A stretch of 54,469 nt of DNA from Polyangium sp. 6x1 (GTDB lineage Bacteria > Myxococcota_A > Polyangia > Polyangiales > Polyangiaceae), in assembly GCF_029946515.1 (NCBI RefSeq), contig NZ_JARZHH010000075.1, positions 1-54,469 on the forward strand, read 5' to 3'. The notes below the pieces were generated by a model. The model searched no databases. It had not been told where the DNA came from and saw only the letters and a program-made list of their open reading frames with translations. The position numbers were made by a program, and so were the translations under genes. This document shows positions 1 to 9,862 of the stretch, in pieces; positions within the stretch are counted from its first letter, which is position 1, and each line of letters starts with the position of its first letter.

Positions 1-238
1 CGCCGCCCATCCCGCCTGCGCCGCCTGCACCGCCGATGCCGCCTGCGCCGCCTGCGCCGCCCGCGCCGCCAATGCCACCCGCGCCGCCCTCGCCGCCGAC
101 GCCGCCCGCGCCGCCCGTTCCGCCCGGGCCCGTGGGTGTGATGGAGATCTCGTCGTCCCCGCACCCGGCCAACAGGGTCGTCGTGGCGAGCCCAGCGATC
201 GCCATCAGGGCCGCGAGCCCACGCGAATTCGAATGCAT
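1..238 (-). CDS. Gly-rich lipoprotein, N-terminal part only
   Basis: The first 79 residues of a lipoprotein whose remainder lies beyond the left edge. The ATG at 238 opens a classical lipoprotein signal peptide with a short basic n-region, a hydrophobic stretch and the lipobox LLAGC (Cys26). The mature part begins CGDDE and after about twelve residues becomes a run of GG-x triplets (GGAGG, GGIGG, GGMGG) that continues to the edge. This layout recurs in several lipoproteins of this window. The Gly tract is probably a flexible tether or the start of a PGRS-like domain. Only the export signal and low-complexity tract are visible, so no function is assigned. It is divergent from the kinase gene at 484. 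Confidence 0.7.
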   Translation of the reverse strand, partial: MHSNSRGLAALMAIAGLATTTLLAGCGDDEISITPTGPGGTGGAGGVGGEGGAGGIGGAGGAGGAGGIGGAGGAGGMGG

Positions 239-483
239 CCGCACGTCATACCTCCAAGATCAAGGCCCGCGAAAAGCAAGCCGGCTTTGCCATCCTAGAC
301 CGGATCCGTCCACGAATGGCTGGATTCTCACGGTGCTTCCGGTAATCTGGCCGGTTTTTCGATCGCGGCGGAAGCTTCGTGCGGGACCGGCCGCCTGGCG
401 CGTGCGGGAACGACGGAGACCACCCCCGCGGAAAGCCCCGCTTGACCACGCCGCCGGGAAACGGTCATATCGGAGGCGCTGGC

Positions 484-2145
484 ATGGAGGATCGAGAGCT
501 CTGGGAGCGGCGAATCGGGACGACGCTGCGCGACACGTGGAGGCTCGAGAGCCTCATCGGCGTCGGCGGGATGGCCGCCGTGTACGTCGGCGTGCAGCAG
601 ATCGGCCGGCGCGACGCGGTGAAGATCCTCCACCCGGAGGTGGCGCGGCAGAAGGATCTCCGGGCGCGCTTCGAGCAGGAAGCCCGCGTCCTGTCGAGCT
701 TCCGCCACCCGGGCGCGGTCGAGGTGCTGTTCATGGGCACGACCCCCGACGGGCTGCCCTTCATCGTGATGGAGCTGCTCGAAGGCGAGTCGCTCGCCGC
801 GCGCTTCAAGCGGCTCGGCTCGATTCCCGTCGACGAGCTGCTCCGGTACGTCGACGAGGTGCTCTCGGTGCTCGGCGCCGCCCACGCGCAGAACATCGTC
901 CACCGCGACATCAAGCTCGACAACGTGTTCGTTTTGAACAGCGGGCACGTGAAGGTGGTCGACTTCGGCATCGCGCGGCTCAGGAACTCGCAGCACGCGG
1001 TGCAGACGAAGATCGGCTCGATGCTCGGGACCTTGCCGTACATGCCCCCCGAGCAGATCCGCGGCGGCGAGATCGACGGGCGCGCCGACATCTTCGCGCT
1101 CGGCTCGACGATGTTCCGGGTGCTCGCGAAGCGACGCATCCACGAGGGAACAGGCGAGGCCGAGATCCTCGTGAAGATGTCGACCGAGCCCGCGCCGCCG
1201 CTCGCGACGCTGGTGAAGGACGTGCCGCCGTCGGTGTGCATGGTGGTCGACCGCGCGCTCGCGTTCCGCACCGATCGCAGATACCCGGACGCCGCGACGA
1301 TGCAGCGCGACGTGCGCGCGCTGCTGCGCGGAGAGCCGCCGCCGTACGCGCTGGAGAGGCTCGCCGCAGGGGAGCTGCCGACGGCGCTGATCACGACGCC
1401 CGCGGCCGCGCCGGCGAACATCGATCTCGCCGAAGCGCCGACGGTACCGCCGCCGCCGATGGCCGCAGGGGATGCGCCGACGGCGGCAGGGATCGGCGCC
1501 ATCGTGATGCCTGGCGCGATGTCCGCGCCGACGGCCGTGGCCGCCGTGACGAGCGTTTCGCCGCCGAGCAGCCCGACCGGCACAGGGCCGAGGTCGGCGA
1601 CGGCCGCGCAGGCGAACGCGTCGATCCTGTACGGGCCGACAGTGATGGCGAGCGTGGCGAGCCTGGGTTTGTCGGAGCCGACGCCGCCGCCGGCGAGGGC
1701 GCCCGAAGCGTCGAGCCCGGTCGGGGCCGCGCCTTATGCGCCCGCAGGCCCGACGCCGCCGCCCGCGACAAACCCGTCCCGCGCGTCGCTGCCCTCGGCG
1801 CCCGCGCAAGCCGCGCTGCGCGCATCGGAGCCGACGCCCGCGCCCGCATCGGCCGCGCACACGCCGCCGCCGATGGCGAAGAGCTTGATCGGGATGACCG
1901 CCGCGACGCCGCCCGAGCCGCGGAAAATCCCGCTCATTCCGGCCCTGATCGGGGCGCTCGTGTGCCTGATCCTTCTGTTCGTCGGCATCGCGGTGTTCCG
2001 CGGGCAGGACGAGACGTCGACCGAATCCGGGGCCGGCGCGAGCTCGACGAAGGCGAACGCGGGCTCGGGCGCGCCGACGACGGGCACCGAGTCGTCGAAA
2101 AAGAGCAAAAAGCGCAACTGGGACAAGGTCAACTGGGACAAGTAG
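484..2145 (+). CDS. Membrane-anchored Ser/Thr protein kinase (Hanks type)
   Basis: A 553-residue kinase. The ATG at 484 was chosen because GGAGG lies about 9 bases upstream and the catalytic domain begins soon after; an open frame further upstream has no RBS. The Gly-rich loop GVGGMAAVYVG is near residues 26-36, the ATP-binding Lys is K47 (AVKILHPE), the catalytic loop HRDIKLDN is at 140-147 and DFG at 160-162, so all key residues are present and it should be active. The kinase domain ends near residue 285. An Ala/Pro-rich, probably disordered linker follows, then one membrane segment near 482-505 and a short Lys-rich tail ending in the repeat NWDKVNWDK. With one C-terminal membrane segment the kinase domain should be cytoplasmic and the tail periplasmic. 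The substrate is unknown; the H-NOX-like gene at 2338 is on the same strand 190 bases on. Confidence 0.93.
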   Translation: MEDRELWERRIGTTLRDTWRLESLIGVGGMAAVYVGVQQIGRRDAVKILHPEVARQKDLRARFEQEARVLSSFRHPGAVEVLFMGTTPDGLPFIVMELLEGESLAARFKRLGSIPVDELLRYVDEVLSVLGAAHAQNIVHRDIKLDNVFVLNSGHVKVVDFGIARLRNSQHAVQTKIGSMLGTLPYMPPEQIRGGEIDGRADIFALGSTMFRVLAKRRIHEGTGEAEILVKMSTEPAPPLATLVKDVPPSVCMVVDRALAFRTDRRYPDAATMQRDVRALLRGEPPPYALERLAAGELPTALITTPAAAPANIDLAEAPTVPPPPMAAGDAPTAAGIGAIVMPGAMSAPTAVAAVTSVSPPSSPTGTGPRSATAAQANASILYGPTVMASVASLGLSEPTPPPARAPEASSPVGAAPYAPAGPTPPPATNPSRASLPSAPAQAALRASEPTPAPASAAHTPPPMAKSLIGMTAATPPEPRKIPLIPALIGALVCLILLFVGIAVFRGQDETSTESGAGASSTKANAGSGAPTTGTESSKKSKKRNWDKVNWDK

Positions 2146-2337
2146 CTCGCTCGTGCATTGCAGAATCGCAATCCATCCGTTGCAGAAACGGGCTCGCGAT
2201 CGTGGGCTCTCGTCCCACGCAGTCGCGGAGATCGGAGAGAACGCCGCATCGAGCGTTCGAGCCGGTTTCGGCGCTGATCTTGCATGACTTGACGATTTCA
2301 GGCCTCGCTCGAACGTAAGGCGGCGAGGCAGGGGGCC

Positions 2338-3180
2338 GTGGTGCTGGGCGTCATTCTCCTCGGGTTCCAAAACTACGTTCGCGACCGCCTCGGCGAGGAG
2401 CTCTGGCGCACGATCCGGAACGAAGCCGGCGTCGCGGAGCGCGTGTACCTGCCCTCCCAGACGTACCCGGGCGAAGAGCTCGCCGCGCTCGCGACGAGCA
2501 TGTCGCGCCTGACGGGCATGTCGCCCGCCCTCGTGCTGGAGAGCTTCGGCGACACGCTCGCGTCCGAGCTCTTGAAGGTCTACGGCAACCTCGTCGATCC
2601 GCGCTGGCGGGTGCTCGACGTGCTCGTCCACGCCGAGGAGCTGATCGAGCGCATGGCGCAACGAAGCGGCGACATCGCGCCGCACTCGCCGGTGACGGCA
2701 CGATGGGGCCGCGACGGCGAGGTTGTCCTGGTCTACCAGTCGCACCTGAAAGGCTGCGCGCTGATCAAGGGCATCGTGCGAGGGCTCGGCGCGAACCTGG
2801 AGCAGCCGGTGATCCTCGACGAGACGCGCTGCATGCTCGCAGGCGCGCCGACGTGCGAGATGGCCGTGCGGCTCGAACGAACGACGCAGCTCACGGAGCG
2901 AGCGCAAGGCCTCGCGCGAAGGCTCACGCCGCCGGCGATGAGCAAGTCGGCCCTGAAAGCCGCGCTGTTCGGAGATCGCACGGACATGTCGTCGGTGCCG
3001 CCGCCACCCGCATCGTCGGCATCGTGGAGGACCGAGACGAAGACGAGCCCGCCGTCGAGCGGGACGGCGCCCGCGCGGATCTCGACGCTGCCTGCGGCGC
3101 CGAGCCTGCCGAGCACGCCGAGCACGCCGCCCGGTCCGCCGAGCTCCGACGAGGCGTCGGAGCTCTGGCGTCGGCGCTGA
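2338..3180 (+). CDS. H-NOX / heme-NO-binding-like protein
   Basis: A 280-residue protein whose first 180 residues resemble the HNOB (H-NOX) gas-sensor fold: N-terminal GVILLGFQNYVRDRLGEELW, a central helix VLVHAEELIERM whose H98 is the best proximal-heme-ligand candidate, and an aromatic strand YQSHLKG at 133-139. Canonical H-NOX proteins have Y-x-S-x-R contacting the heme propionates; here the fifth position is Leu (L137), so heme binding may be altered or lost. Cys165 and Cys173 recall the Cys pair of V4R-type sensors. The last 80 residues are Pro/Ser/Thr-rich and probably disordered. The start is one of two adjacent GTG codons (2338 or 2341). It lies downstream of a Ser/Thr kinase, so a role in signalling is possible. 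Family call from fold pattern and motifs only. Confidence 0.6.
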   Translation: MVLGVILLGFQNYVRDRLGEELWRTIRNEAGVAERVYLPSQTYPGEELAALATSMSRLTGMSPALVLESFGDTLASELLKVYGNLVDPRWRVLDVLVHAEELIERMAQRSGDIAPHSPVTARWGRDGEVVLVYQSHLKGCALIKGIVRGLGANLEQPVILDETRCMLAGAPTCEMAVRLERTTQLTERAQGLARRLTPPAMSKSALKAALFGDRTDMSSVPPPPASSASWRTETKTSPPSSGTAPARISTLPAAPSLPSTPSTPPGPPSSDEASELWRRR

Positions 3181-3189
3181 TCGAGCACG

Positions 3190-6100
3190 TCACGCGTTCG
3201 TCCAGACAGTGCCCGCGCGGCGCCGCTCCGCGTACGAGGCCGGGCCGAGCGCGTAGCGGAGGAGGTCACCCGTGACCGGATGCAGCACGACGAGGCGAGG
3301 ATCCTCGGCGGCGCGCGCGACGTCACGATCGATGCGGCAGAGGTGATCGATCGCGGCGACGAGGTCGCCGGAGAGCAGATATCCGAGGCGATTTTCGCTG
3401 CGACGAACGCCGGCGGCGAGGAGGCGGATGTCGTAGCCGGGCGCGGCGGAGGGGAGGATCTCTTCGAGGAGCTTGCGTTGCCTGCGGCCGATGGCGCGCT
3501 GCACGTGGACGCCGAAGGCCTGGGCCGCCTGCTCGCGCACAGGGCCGAGGTCACGCGCGCCGAAGGAGGGATCGACGCAGCGCATGGCCGCGATGAGGAG
3601 AGCGTCGCAAGACTCGAGGGCGAGCTCGTCGAGCCAGGTGGGGCCGAGCGCGATCCGCACGAAGAGGCGGCCGAGGGCAAACGCTTGCTCGGGCTCGGGT
3701 AGCTCGGCGAACGAGACGGGGCCGACGATGGCCGGAGGATCGCCAGGGTAGACGCGCGGCATGCCTTGCCAGCTCTGCGAGAGGTAGAGCTCGAAGCCCT
3801 CGACGCCGAGGCTCTTGGCGATGCGATCGGCGAGGCGGTACGTGGAGCTGTTGTCACGCGAGCCGATGCGATCGCGCGAGGAGACGCCGAGGCTCGAGAG
3901 CTCGAAGCGCAGGGCCTTGTGCGCGATGGGCGCGATGGCGGCGGCGGCGAGGAGCATGGGGCTCTGCGCCTCGGCGACGAGGAGGCGGTGGAGCTCGGCG
4001 CCCGCGAAGACGCCGAGGTGCGGCGCGTCGGGGGGCATGCGGCGCGCGCGGAGGCGCGTGATGCGCTCGGGTTTGACGTCGCCGAGGCAAGCGCGCGTCT
4101 CCTCGACGGTGAGGCGCTCCTCGGCGCGGCCATCCTTGGCGAGCGCGGATTCGAGCGCGGCGAGGGCGGCGGAGAGCTCGCCGGTTTTCGCGAGGGCGTC
4201 GATGTCGGTCGCGAGGACGTCGCGCAGGACCTGGACGGCCTCGGCGTTGCGGTTGGCCGCGTCGAGGCCACGGCCGAGCGCAGCGCGGGCCTCGGCGCCG
4301 GCGTTGGGGAGCCCGACGGCCTGCTGGAGGTGCGCGACGCCGTCGCGCGGGCGCACGAGGACGGTGACTTCGAGCAGGCCGATCGTGGTGAGCCAGCGCG
4401 GGTCGATGGGCAGGCGGCGCGCCGAGGCGATCTCGAGGACCTGTCCGATCGCCGCGACGTACTGGGCCGCGCCGTCGGGCGTCTCGACGCGGTACTGGCG
4501 CGCGAGGGCGCCCCAGGGGCGCATGTCGGTCGGGCCGTGCGCGATGGCGTCGCAGAGCGCACGGACGATGCCGGCACGATCGCCGGCCTCGCGTTGCGCC
4601 TCGGCGAGGCGGAGGCAAACGTCGACGCGGGTGCGTGCGTCGGGTGATGCGTCCGCGAGGCGCGTGAGCGCATGCACGGCGAGCGCGTGATCCCCGCGCT
4701 TGGCGGCGATCTGGTAGAGGCGATCGAGCGCGAAGGCGTGCGAGGGCTCCGTCGAGAGCACGGCCTGAACGCACTGCTCGGCGCGCGGCAGATCGGCGAG
4801 CGGGCCTTCGTAGAGGATCGCGAGCTCGAAGTACGCCGCGGTGCGTGCCTCGGGGACGGCCGCGATCGAGACGATGCGTTGCCAGGCGTCGCGCGCCTCG
4901 GCCGGGAGGCGCTGCGCGGTGTAGAGGCGCGCGGTGAGCATGAGCGCGGTGACGTCGTCGGGCGTCTCGGCGAGGACGCGGCGCATGGCGGCGACGCCGA
5001 TGCTCGGATCGGGCGAGCTGCCGCCGGCCTCGTGATGGCGAAGGACGGCACGGCCGATCTCGGTGCCGAGGAGGACGATCTGCGCGGAGGAGGCGGCGCG
5101 TTCGAGCGCTGTGCCGAGGCGCTCGGCGAGGCGCGCAGGATCGGGCGCGAGGCCACGGGCGAGCGCGCGCGCGGCGGCCTCGCAGTCGGGATCTTCGCGG
5201 AGGGCGTTCTCGTAGAGCTCGAGGGCCTCGCCCATGAGGCCGGGCTCCTCGGCGGTGAGCTGCGCGGCGCGGACGAGGTGTCCAGCGCGGCGCGCGGCGC
5301 CCTCGACGATGCGAGCGAGCGCGCGGTTCGCCGTGATGAGCGCCGCGCGATCGCCGAGCTCGCCGGCGAGTCGATCGAGTCCACGCGCGGCGAGCAAGCT
5401 GTCGGGGAAGAGCGCGAGGGTGTCGCGGTAGCCGGCGAGCGAGGCGCGGGCGAGCGAGGCGTCGCCGCCGCGGGCCTTGGCCTCGACGAGGATCGCCTCT
5501 TCGAGCTGGAAGAAGCCGCGCGCGAAAGGCTCGCGCGCGAGGGACTTGCGCGCGGTGATCGACGCGAGGAGGAGCGCGCCCGCGGGGCCCGTGGAGGCCG
5601 GCGAGATGGCGCCTTCGACGAGGCGACCGGCGATGCGGATGATCGCGTCGTGCACGCTGCTGTCGGCCGGGCGCTCGGCGACGACGCGGCCGAGCGCGTC
5701 GAGGACCACGTCGCTCGGGATGCGCTCTTCCAGCGTGACGAGGTGCGCGAGCGCGCCCGTGCGGGCGACGACCGATCGCGTTGCAGCGGCCTGCACGCGG
5801 AGGACGTCGGCGAGGGCGACGGCCTGCGCGCTCCTGTGCAGGTGCTCGAGCATGCGCAGCGCCGGAACGTGATCGGGCACGACGGTGATGAGGCCTTCGA
5901 GCAGCGACACGGCCTCGCGGCGATCTTTGCGGCAGAGCACGTCGGCGAAGGCGATGCGGATCGCGTGATCGACGGACGGCGTCGGGTGACGCGCGAGCCA
6001 GCCGGCGTAGAGCGCGGCGAGCTCGTCGGTCGCGCGGCGCCGCACGAGGATGCGCTCCATCGCCTCGACGACGGCCGGATCGAAGGCGCCCTCGGCGACG

Positions 6101-8742
6101 GAGGAGAGCGCGTCGGCGGCCGAGAGGGTCGCGAGCGCCGCCTGGTCGTCGCCGAGCAAGAGCTCCTCGACCTCGGCGGCCTGGAAGAGGAAGCTCGCGC
6201 GCGCGATGGGTCCGGAGGCGCCCTCGGCGAGCTTCTTCAGCGAGGTGACGAGGCGGCGATGATCGCCGGTGGCGCGGAGCAGGCGCATGATCTCGAGCCC
6301 CGGCATCGGGTGATCGGGGCGCAGGCGCGCGGCCTCCTCGTAGGCCTTCACCGCCTCCTGCGGGCGCTTGAGGCGCAGCTCGTCAAAGCGCGCGACCTCG
6401 ACCCAGAGCCCGAACGAGCCCGCGGGCTCGTTGCGGATGAGCCCGAGGAGCGCTTGTTTCGCCTCCTCGTTCCGGCCCGCGCGGCTGAGCAACCGGAAGC
6501 GCGCGCGCAGCGCGTCCGGATCGGTCGCCTTCACGGCGAGCGCCCGATCCACGAGCTCGATGGCGCGATCCCGATCGCCCACGCGCTCGCCGACCACGTC
6601 CGCGGCGCGGAGCAGGAGCTTGCGCTTGAGCGCAGGATCCTCGGTCAGCTCGGACTCGGCGACGAGCGCCTGCCCGAGCCTGCGGTAATCACTGGCGCGC
6701 TGCGCGTTTCGTTGCATCGCGAGGAACGCGGTGCGCCGCACGGGATCGAGCGCGAGGATCTGGTCGAGCACCTCCATCGCGCGCTCGGGCTGCCCGAGCT
6801 CGTCCTCCCAGATGCTCACGAGCTTCTCGAGCAGCGCGATCTTGCGAGGCGCCTCGACCTGCGCGTGCGCGGACTGCGCGTAGAGGTCGATGCGCGCGCG
6901 CACGGCCGCGTCGGGCTCTCGCGCGGGCTTCTCGAGGAGCGCGGTGAGCGTGTCGAAGACCGCGGCGTCGCCGGGGTTCACGGTCCACGCGGCCTTCAGG
7001 TAGGCGATGGCGTCCTCGCGCTTGCGCAGGTGCCGCTCGCAGATGTCGGCCGCGCGCATGAGCGACGCGACGCGCTGGTGCGCGGGCCGCTCCGCGTTGC
7101 CTTCAGCGGCCCAGACCTCGACGCGGCGCTCGTGCCGGCCGAGGCGCTGGAGCGCGCGGTCGAGCCGCTCGCGCGTCGACTCGTCCACGGGATCGTGGAG
7201 GAGCGCCTGCTCGGCGTGGGCGCCCGCGTTCTCCGCTTGCCCGAGCGCGTCGTAGATCTCCGACAGCCGCACGTGCGCGTGCGCGATCGCCTCCTGCCCC
7301 GTCAGCGTGGCGAGCTCGCGCTTGCGCGTGATCGAGGCCTGTTCGAGCGCCCCTTCTTGCTCCTGCAGCCGGCTCAGCTCGGCGAGGATCCGACGCGAGG
7401 TCGGCGTCCCCGCGGGCGCTCGCGACGTGGCGCGCCCGAGCAGCGCGATCGCCTCGTGAGGATCGCGCAATCGCTCACACTGGATCCGCGCCGCCGTGTA
7501 GAGCAGCCGCGACGCGCGATCGTCGTCGAGCTCATGCTCGGCCTCGGCGGAGAGCGACTCGCAGAGCGCGCGCGGATCATCGTGGCGGACGTGGTGCCGC
7601 GCGAGCGCCGCGCGGACCGGCCCCGGCGCGGGCTCGAAGTTGACGGCGCGTTCGAGGGCCGCGGTCGCGAGCGCCGGTTGCTGGAGCATGTCGTCGAGCA
7701 CCGCCGCGCGCTCGACGTGGAGCCACGCGGCGAGCCGCGCGTCCCCGTCGGGCTTGCCCGCCTCGGGGGCGTACGCGTCGGCCATGCGCTCGAGGTGCTT
7801 GGCGAGCGACTCCGCGAGATCCCGCCCCTTCGCGCGCTCGAGCTCGCGACGCAGCACGGCCTCCAGGCCGCGCAGCGCGTGCGGATGCGCGTGCACGAGC
7901 TCGAGGGCCTTTCCATACGCGGCGCGCGCCTCGGGCCAGCGCCCGAGCTCGGCCGTGGCGCGCGCGCGCTCGACGAGCAGGTCCGCGCGCTCGGCGTCGC
8001 TCTCCGCGACCACGAGCTCGTCGTCGAGGACCGAGATCCGCTCCAGCCGATCCTCGGGCTCGAACAGGTGCCGGAGCCGCGACAGCGCTGGACCGAGCGA
8101 GCGCGTGATCGAGCGCGCCGCCGCGAACGAGCGCCGCGCGGCGATCCGATCGTGCTCGACGCGCTCCTCGACGAGACCACGCTCGACGAGCGCGCGCGCC
8201 GCGGCCACGGGATCGGCGCTCGTGATGCGCTCGGCGCGCCGCGTGAGCTCGACGCCCAGCGTGACGGGCTCATTCGAAGCAGCCTCGGCAGGCGCAGCAG
8301 GCGCAACAGCAGCGGGCGGCGCAGCAGGCGCAGCCGGAGGCGCGGCACCTGTCGCGACGGTGGACGCGCGGCGCGGCGGCGCGGGACGCCCCGGCACAGG
8401 CGGCGGTGACATCGGCGGCAGCGGCGGCGGCGCCATCGCGGGCAGCGGCGCGGGCGCGGCGGCGCCGGCCTCCGACGCTGCCCGCACCACGGTCGTCGCG
8501 GGCTTCGGCGGCAGCGGCCCCACCGCGGGCACGACCTTGCCAGGCGGCGCGGGCTTCGGCGGGGCCGCGCCTTGCGGCGGCTGCGCGGCTTGCGCGGGTG
8601 GCGCGGGCTTCGCTGGCGCTTGGGGCTTTCCCTTGTCCGGCACGTCCCAGCCCGCGTCCACGGACATCATCGCGGGCCTTGCCTGCGGGGCGGGTTTGTC
8701 CTCGGCCTTCGGCTCGTCGGGGCGCTCGTCGTTCTCGGCCAC
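3190..8742 (-). CDS. Very long tetratricopeptide-repeat protein (1850 aa)
   Basis: An 1850-residue protein. Residues 1 to about 170 are Pro/Ala-rich and disordered-looking. The rest is helical repeats of TPR character, for example ALVERGLVEERVEHDRIAAR, LERAVNFEPAPGPVRAALAR and AVKAYEEAARLRPDHPMPGL, with spaced A/G/L/Y/P positions. No enzyme motif, signal peptide or membrane segment was seen, so it is probably a cytoplasmic scaffold. The GTG at 8742 gives the longest protein but has no clear RBS. An ATG at 8670 (MMSVDAGWDVPD) has AAGG six bases upstream and may be the true start. The gene ends 9 bases from the convergent H-NOX-like gene. Long open frames antisense to it are GC-skew shadows. 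Confidence 0.88.
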   Translation of the reverse strand: MAENDERPDEPKAEDKPAPQARPAMMSVDAGWDVPDKGKPQAPAKPAPPAQAAQPPQGAAPPKPAPPGKVVPAVGPLPPKPATTVVRAASEAGAAAPAPLPAMAPPPLPPMSPPPVPGRPAPPRRASTVATGAAPPAAPAAPPAAVAPAAPAEAASNEPVTLGVELTRRAERITSADPVAAARALVERGLVEERVEHDRIAARRSFAAARSITRSLGPALSRLRHLFEPEDRLERISVLDDELVVAESDAERADLLVERARATAELGRWPEARAAYGKALELVHAHPHALRGLEAVLRRELERAKGRDLAESLAKHLERMADAYAPEAGKPDGDARLAAWLHVERAAVLDDMLQQPALATAALERAVNFEPAPGPVRAALARHHVRHDDPRALCESLSAEAEHELDDDRASRLLYTAARIQCERLRDPHEAIALLGRATSRAPAGTPTSRRILAELSRLQEQEGALEQASITRKRELATLTGQEAIAHAHVRLSEIYDALGQAENAGAHAEQALLHDPVDESTRERLDRALQRLGRHERRVEVWAAEGNAERPAHQRVASLMRAADICERHLRKREDAIAYLKAAWTVNPGDAAVFDTLTALLEKPAREPDAAVRARIDLYAQSAHAQVEAPRKIALLEKLVSIWEDELGQPERAMEVLDQILALDPVRRTAFLAMQRNAQRASDYRRLGQALVAESELTEDPALKRKLLLRAADVVGERVGDRDRAIELVDRALAVKATDPDALRARFRLLSRAGRNEEAKQALLGLIRNEPAGSFGLWVEVARFDELRLKRPQEAVKAYEEAARLRPDHPMPGLEIMRLLRATGDHRRLVTSLKKLAEGASGPIARASFLFQAAEVEELLLGDDQAALATLSAADALSSVAEGAFDPAVVEAMERILVRRRATDELAALYAGWLARHPTPSVDHAIRIAFADVLCRKDRREAVSLLEGLITVVPDHVPALRMLEHLHRSAQAVALADVLRVQAAATRSVVARTGALAHLVTLEERIPSDVVLDALGRVVAERPADSSVHDAIIRIAGRLVEGAISPASTGPAGALLLASITARKSLAREPFARGFFQLEEAILVEAKARGGDASLARASLAGYRDTLALFPDSLLAARGLDRLAGELGDRAALITANRALARIVEGAARRAGHLVRAAQLTAEEPGLMGEALELYENALREDPDCEAAARALARGLAPDPARLAERLGTALERAASSAQIVLLGTEIGRAVLRHHEAGGSSPDPSIGVAAMRRVLAETPDDVTALMLTARLYTAQRLPAEARDAWQRIVSIAAVPEARTAAYFELAILYEGPLADLPRAEQCVQAVLSTEPSHAFALDRLYQIAAKRGDHALAVHALTRLADASPDARTRVDVCLRLAEAQREAGDRAGIVRALCDAIAHGPTDMRPWGALARQYRVETPDGAAQYVAAIGQVLEIASARRLPIDPRWLTTIGLLEVTVLVRPRDGVAHLQQAVGLPNAGAEARAALGRGLDAANRNAEAVQVLRDVLATDIDALAKTGELSAALAALESALAKDGRAEERLTVEETRACLGDVKPERITRLRARRMPPDAPHLGVFAGAELHRLLVAEAQSPMLLAAAAIAPIAHKALRFELSSLGVSSRDRIGSRDNSSTYRLADRIAKSLGVEGFELYLSQSWQGMPRVYPGDPPAIVGPVSFAELPEPEQAFALGRLFVRIALGPTWLDELALESCDALLIAAMRCVDPSFGARDLGPVREQAAQAFGVHVQRAIGRRQRKLLEEILPSAAPGYDIRLLAAGVRRSENRLGYLLSGDLVAAIDHLCRIDRDVARAAEDPRLVVLHPVTGDLLRYALGPASYAERRRAGTVWTNA

Positions 8743-8821
8743 GTGTCGATGCTACACGGCTTGCCCGTCGATCGAGCAAGCCCTGGGCAGCGGAGGGCCC
8801 TTCGTCAACCGAGGACGGGCG

Positions 8822-9862
8822 TCAGTTGCAGGTCGCGCCGATGCAGGCGGCGAACTCCTCCCCGCACTCGGTCTGGATGCACCCGAAATCTCCGCCACAG
8901 ACGGGGAGCACCTCGACGGCGCAGGTGAGCACCTGATCCACGAAGAATTGCACGTCGGCGCAGCCCTGGGCGACGCAGTTCGCCACGCAGGTCACGCTGA
9001 ATTTCGGGGGATTCGCGCCGAGATCGATGCATCCGAGGGCGCACGTGACCACTTCGAGGCAACCCTTCGCCTGGCACGTCCCGCAGTCCTGGGGGCAGAT
9101 CGAGCACGTCTCGAAGGCCTCACACTTGCCGTTCGGGCACACCGAACAGACGCCGCAGTCCGTCTGGCACGAAGCGCACGTCTCGGTCCCGGTGCAGAAG
9201 CCGTCGCCGCAGCCCGGGCATTTTCCGCAGTCCCCGGGGCACGTGAAGCAGTTCTCGGTGCCCGCGTCGCACTCCTTGTCGCCGCAGCTCGGGCACGCAT
9301 CGCAGTCGGGCGCGCAGGAGAGGCAGTCCTCCGGGGCCGTACAGAACCCGTCGCCGCAGCTCGAACACGCGCCGCAGTCCCCGGGGCACGACACGCACGT
9401 CTCGGCCGCGTCGCACGCGCCGTTGCCGCACGTCTGGCAGAGCCCGCAATCGACGGGGCACGTCGCGCAGCTCTCGTTCGCGTCACACGTCTTGTCGCCG
9501 CAGCTCTGGCACGTGCCGCAGTCGAGCACGCACGTCGCGCAGCTCTCCCCGTCGCCGCACGTCCCGTCGCCGCAGCTCGCGCACACCCCGCAGTCCGCGG
9601 GGCAGTTCTCGCAGGCCTCGATCCCGGTGCACGCGCCGTCGCCGCATCCCGCGCAGAACCCGCAATCTCCCGGGCAGCTCGCGCACGTCTCCTCGGGATC
9701 ACACGTGCCGTCGCCGCACGCACCGTCGCCGCTCGCGCTCCCTCCCTCGGAAGGCGTGATGCTCGTGCGGCCGCATCCGGCGAAGGGGAACAACGCGCCG
9801 AGCGCGCCGAGCAACATCACCCCGACGAACGACCTCTGCACGAAGCGCCGCGAGCTCTGCAT
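8822..9862 (-). CDS. Cys-rich repeat lipoprotein
   Basis: A 346-residue lipoprotein. The ATG at 9862 is supported by AGGTGG six bases upstream. The signal peptide ends in the lipobox PFAGC. From about residue 40 come nine tandem repeats of about 24 residues with the pattern CGDGxCxxxExCxxCxxDCGxC, six Cys each. A diverged C-terminal domain of about 85 residues has a further ten or so Cys (pairs such as GCIDLG, CVANC, CGGDFGC). Such spacing implies a disulfide-rich rod outside the cytoplasm, or possibly metal binding; no enzyme motif is visible. It lies 158 bases downstream of the small lipoprotein gene at 10021-10233, with a terminator between, so it is probably transcribed separately. Confidence 0.85.
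   Translation of the reverse strand: MQSSRRFVQRSFVGVMLLGALGALFPFAGCGRTSITPSEGGSASGDGACGDGTCDPEETCASCPGDCGFCAGCGDGACTGIEACENCPADCGVCASCGDGTCGDGESCATCVLDCGTCQSCGDKTCDANESCATCPVDCGLCQTCGNGACDAAETCVSCPGDCGACSSCGDGFCTAPEDCLSCAPDCDACPSCGDKECDAGTENCFTCPGDCGKCPGCGDGFCTGTETCASCQTDCGVCSVCPNGKCEAFETCSICPQDCGTCQAKGCLEVVTCALGCIDLGANPPKFSVTCVANCVAQGCADVQFFVDQVLTCAVEVLPVCGGDFGCIQTECGEEFAACIGATCN

Noticed and set aside
1-240. Repeats of GCCGCCCAT/GCCGCC units as a CRISPR or VNTR
   Set aside because: They encode the GGxGG tract of the lipoprotein on the minus strand; there are no spacers.
36-2318. 760-codon open frame on the plus strand
   Set aside because: Overlaps the lipoprotein start and the Ser/Thr kinase in another frame; Arg/Ala-rich product.
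4672-8409. 1245-codon open frame on the plus strand
   Set aside because: Antisense to the TPR gene; its product is Arg/Glu/Ala-rich with no domain, a GC-rich shadow.
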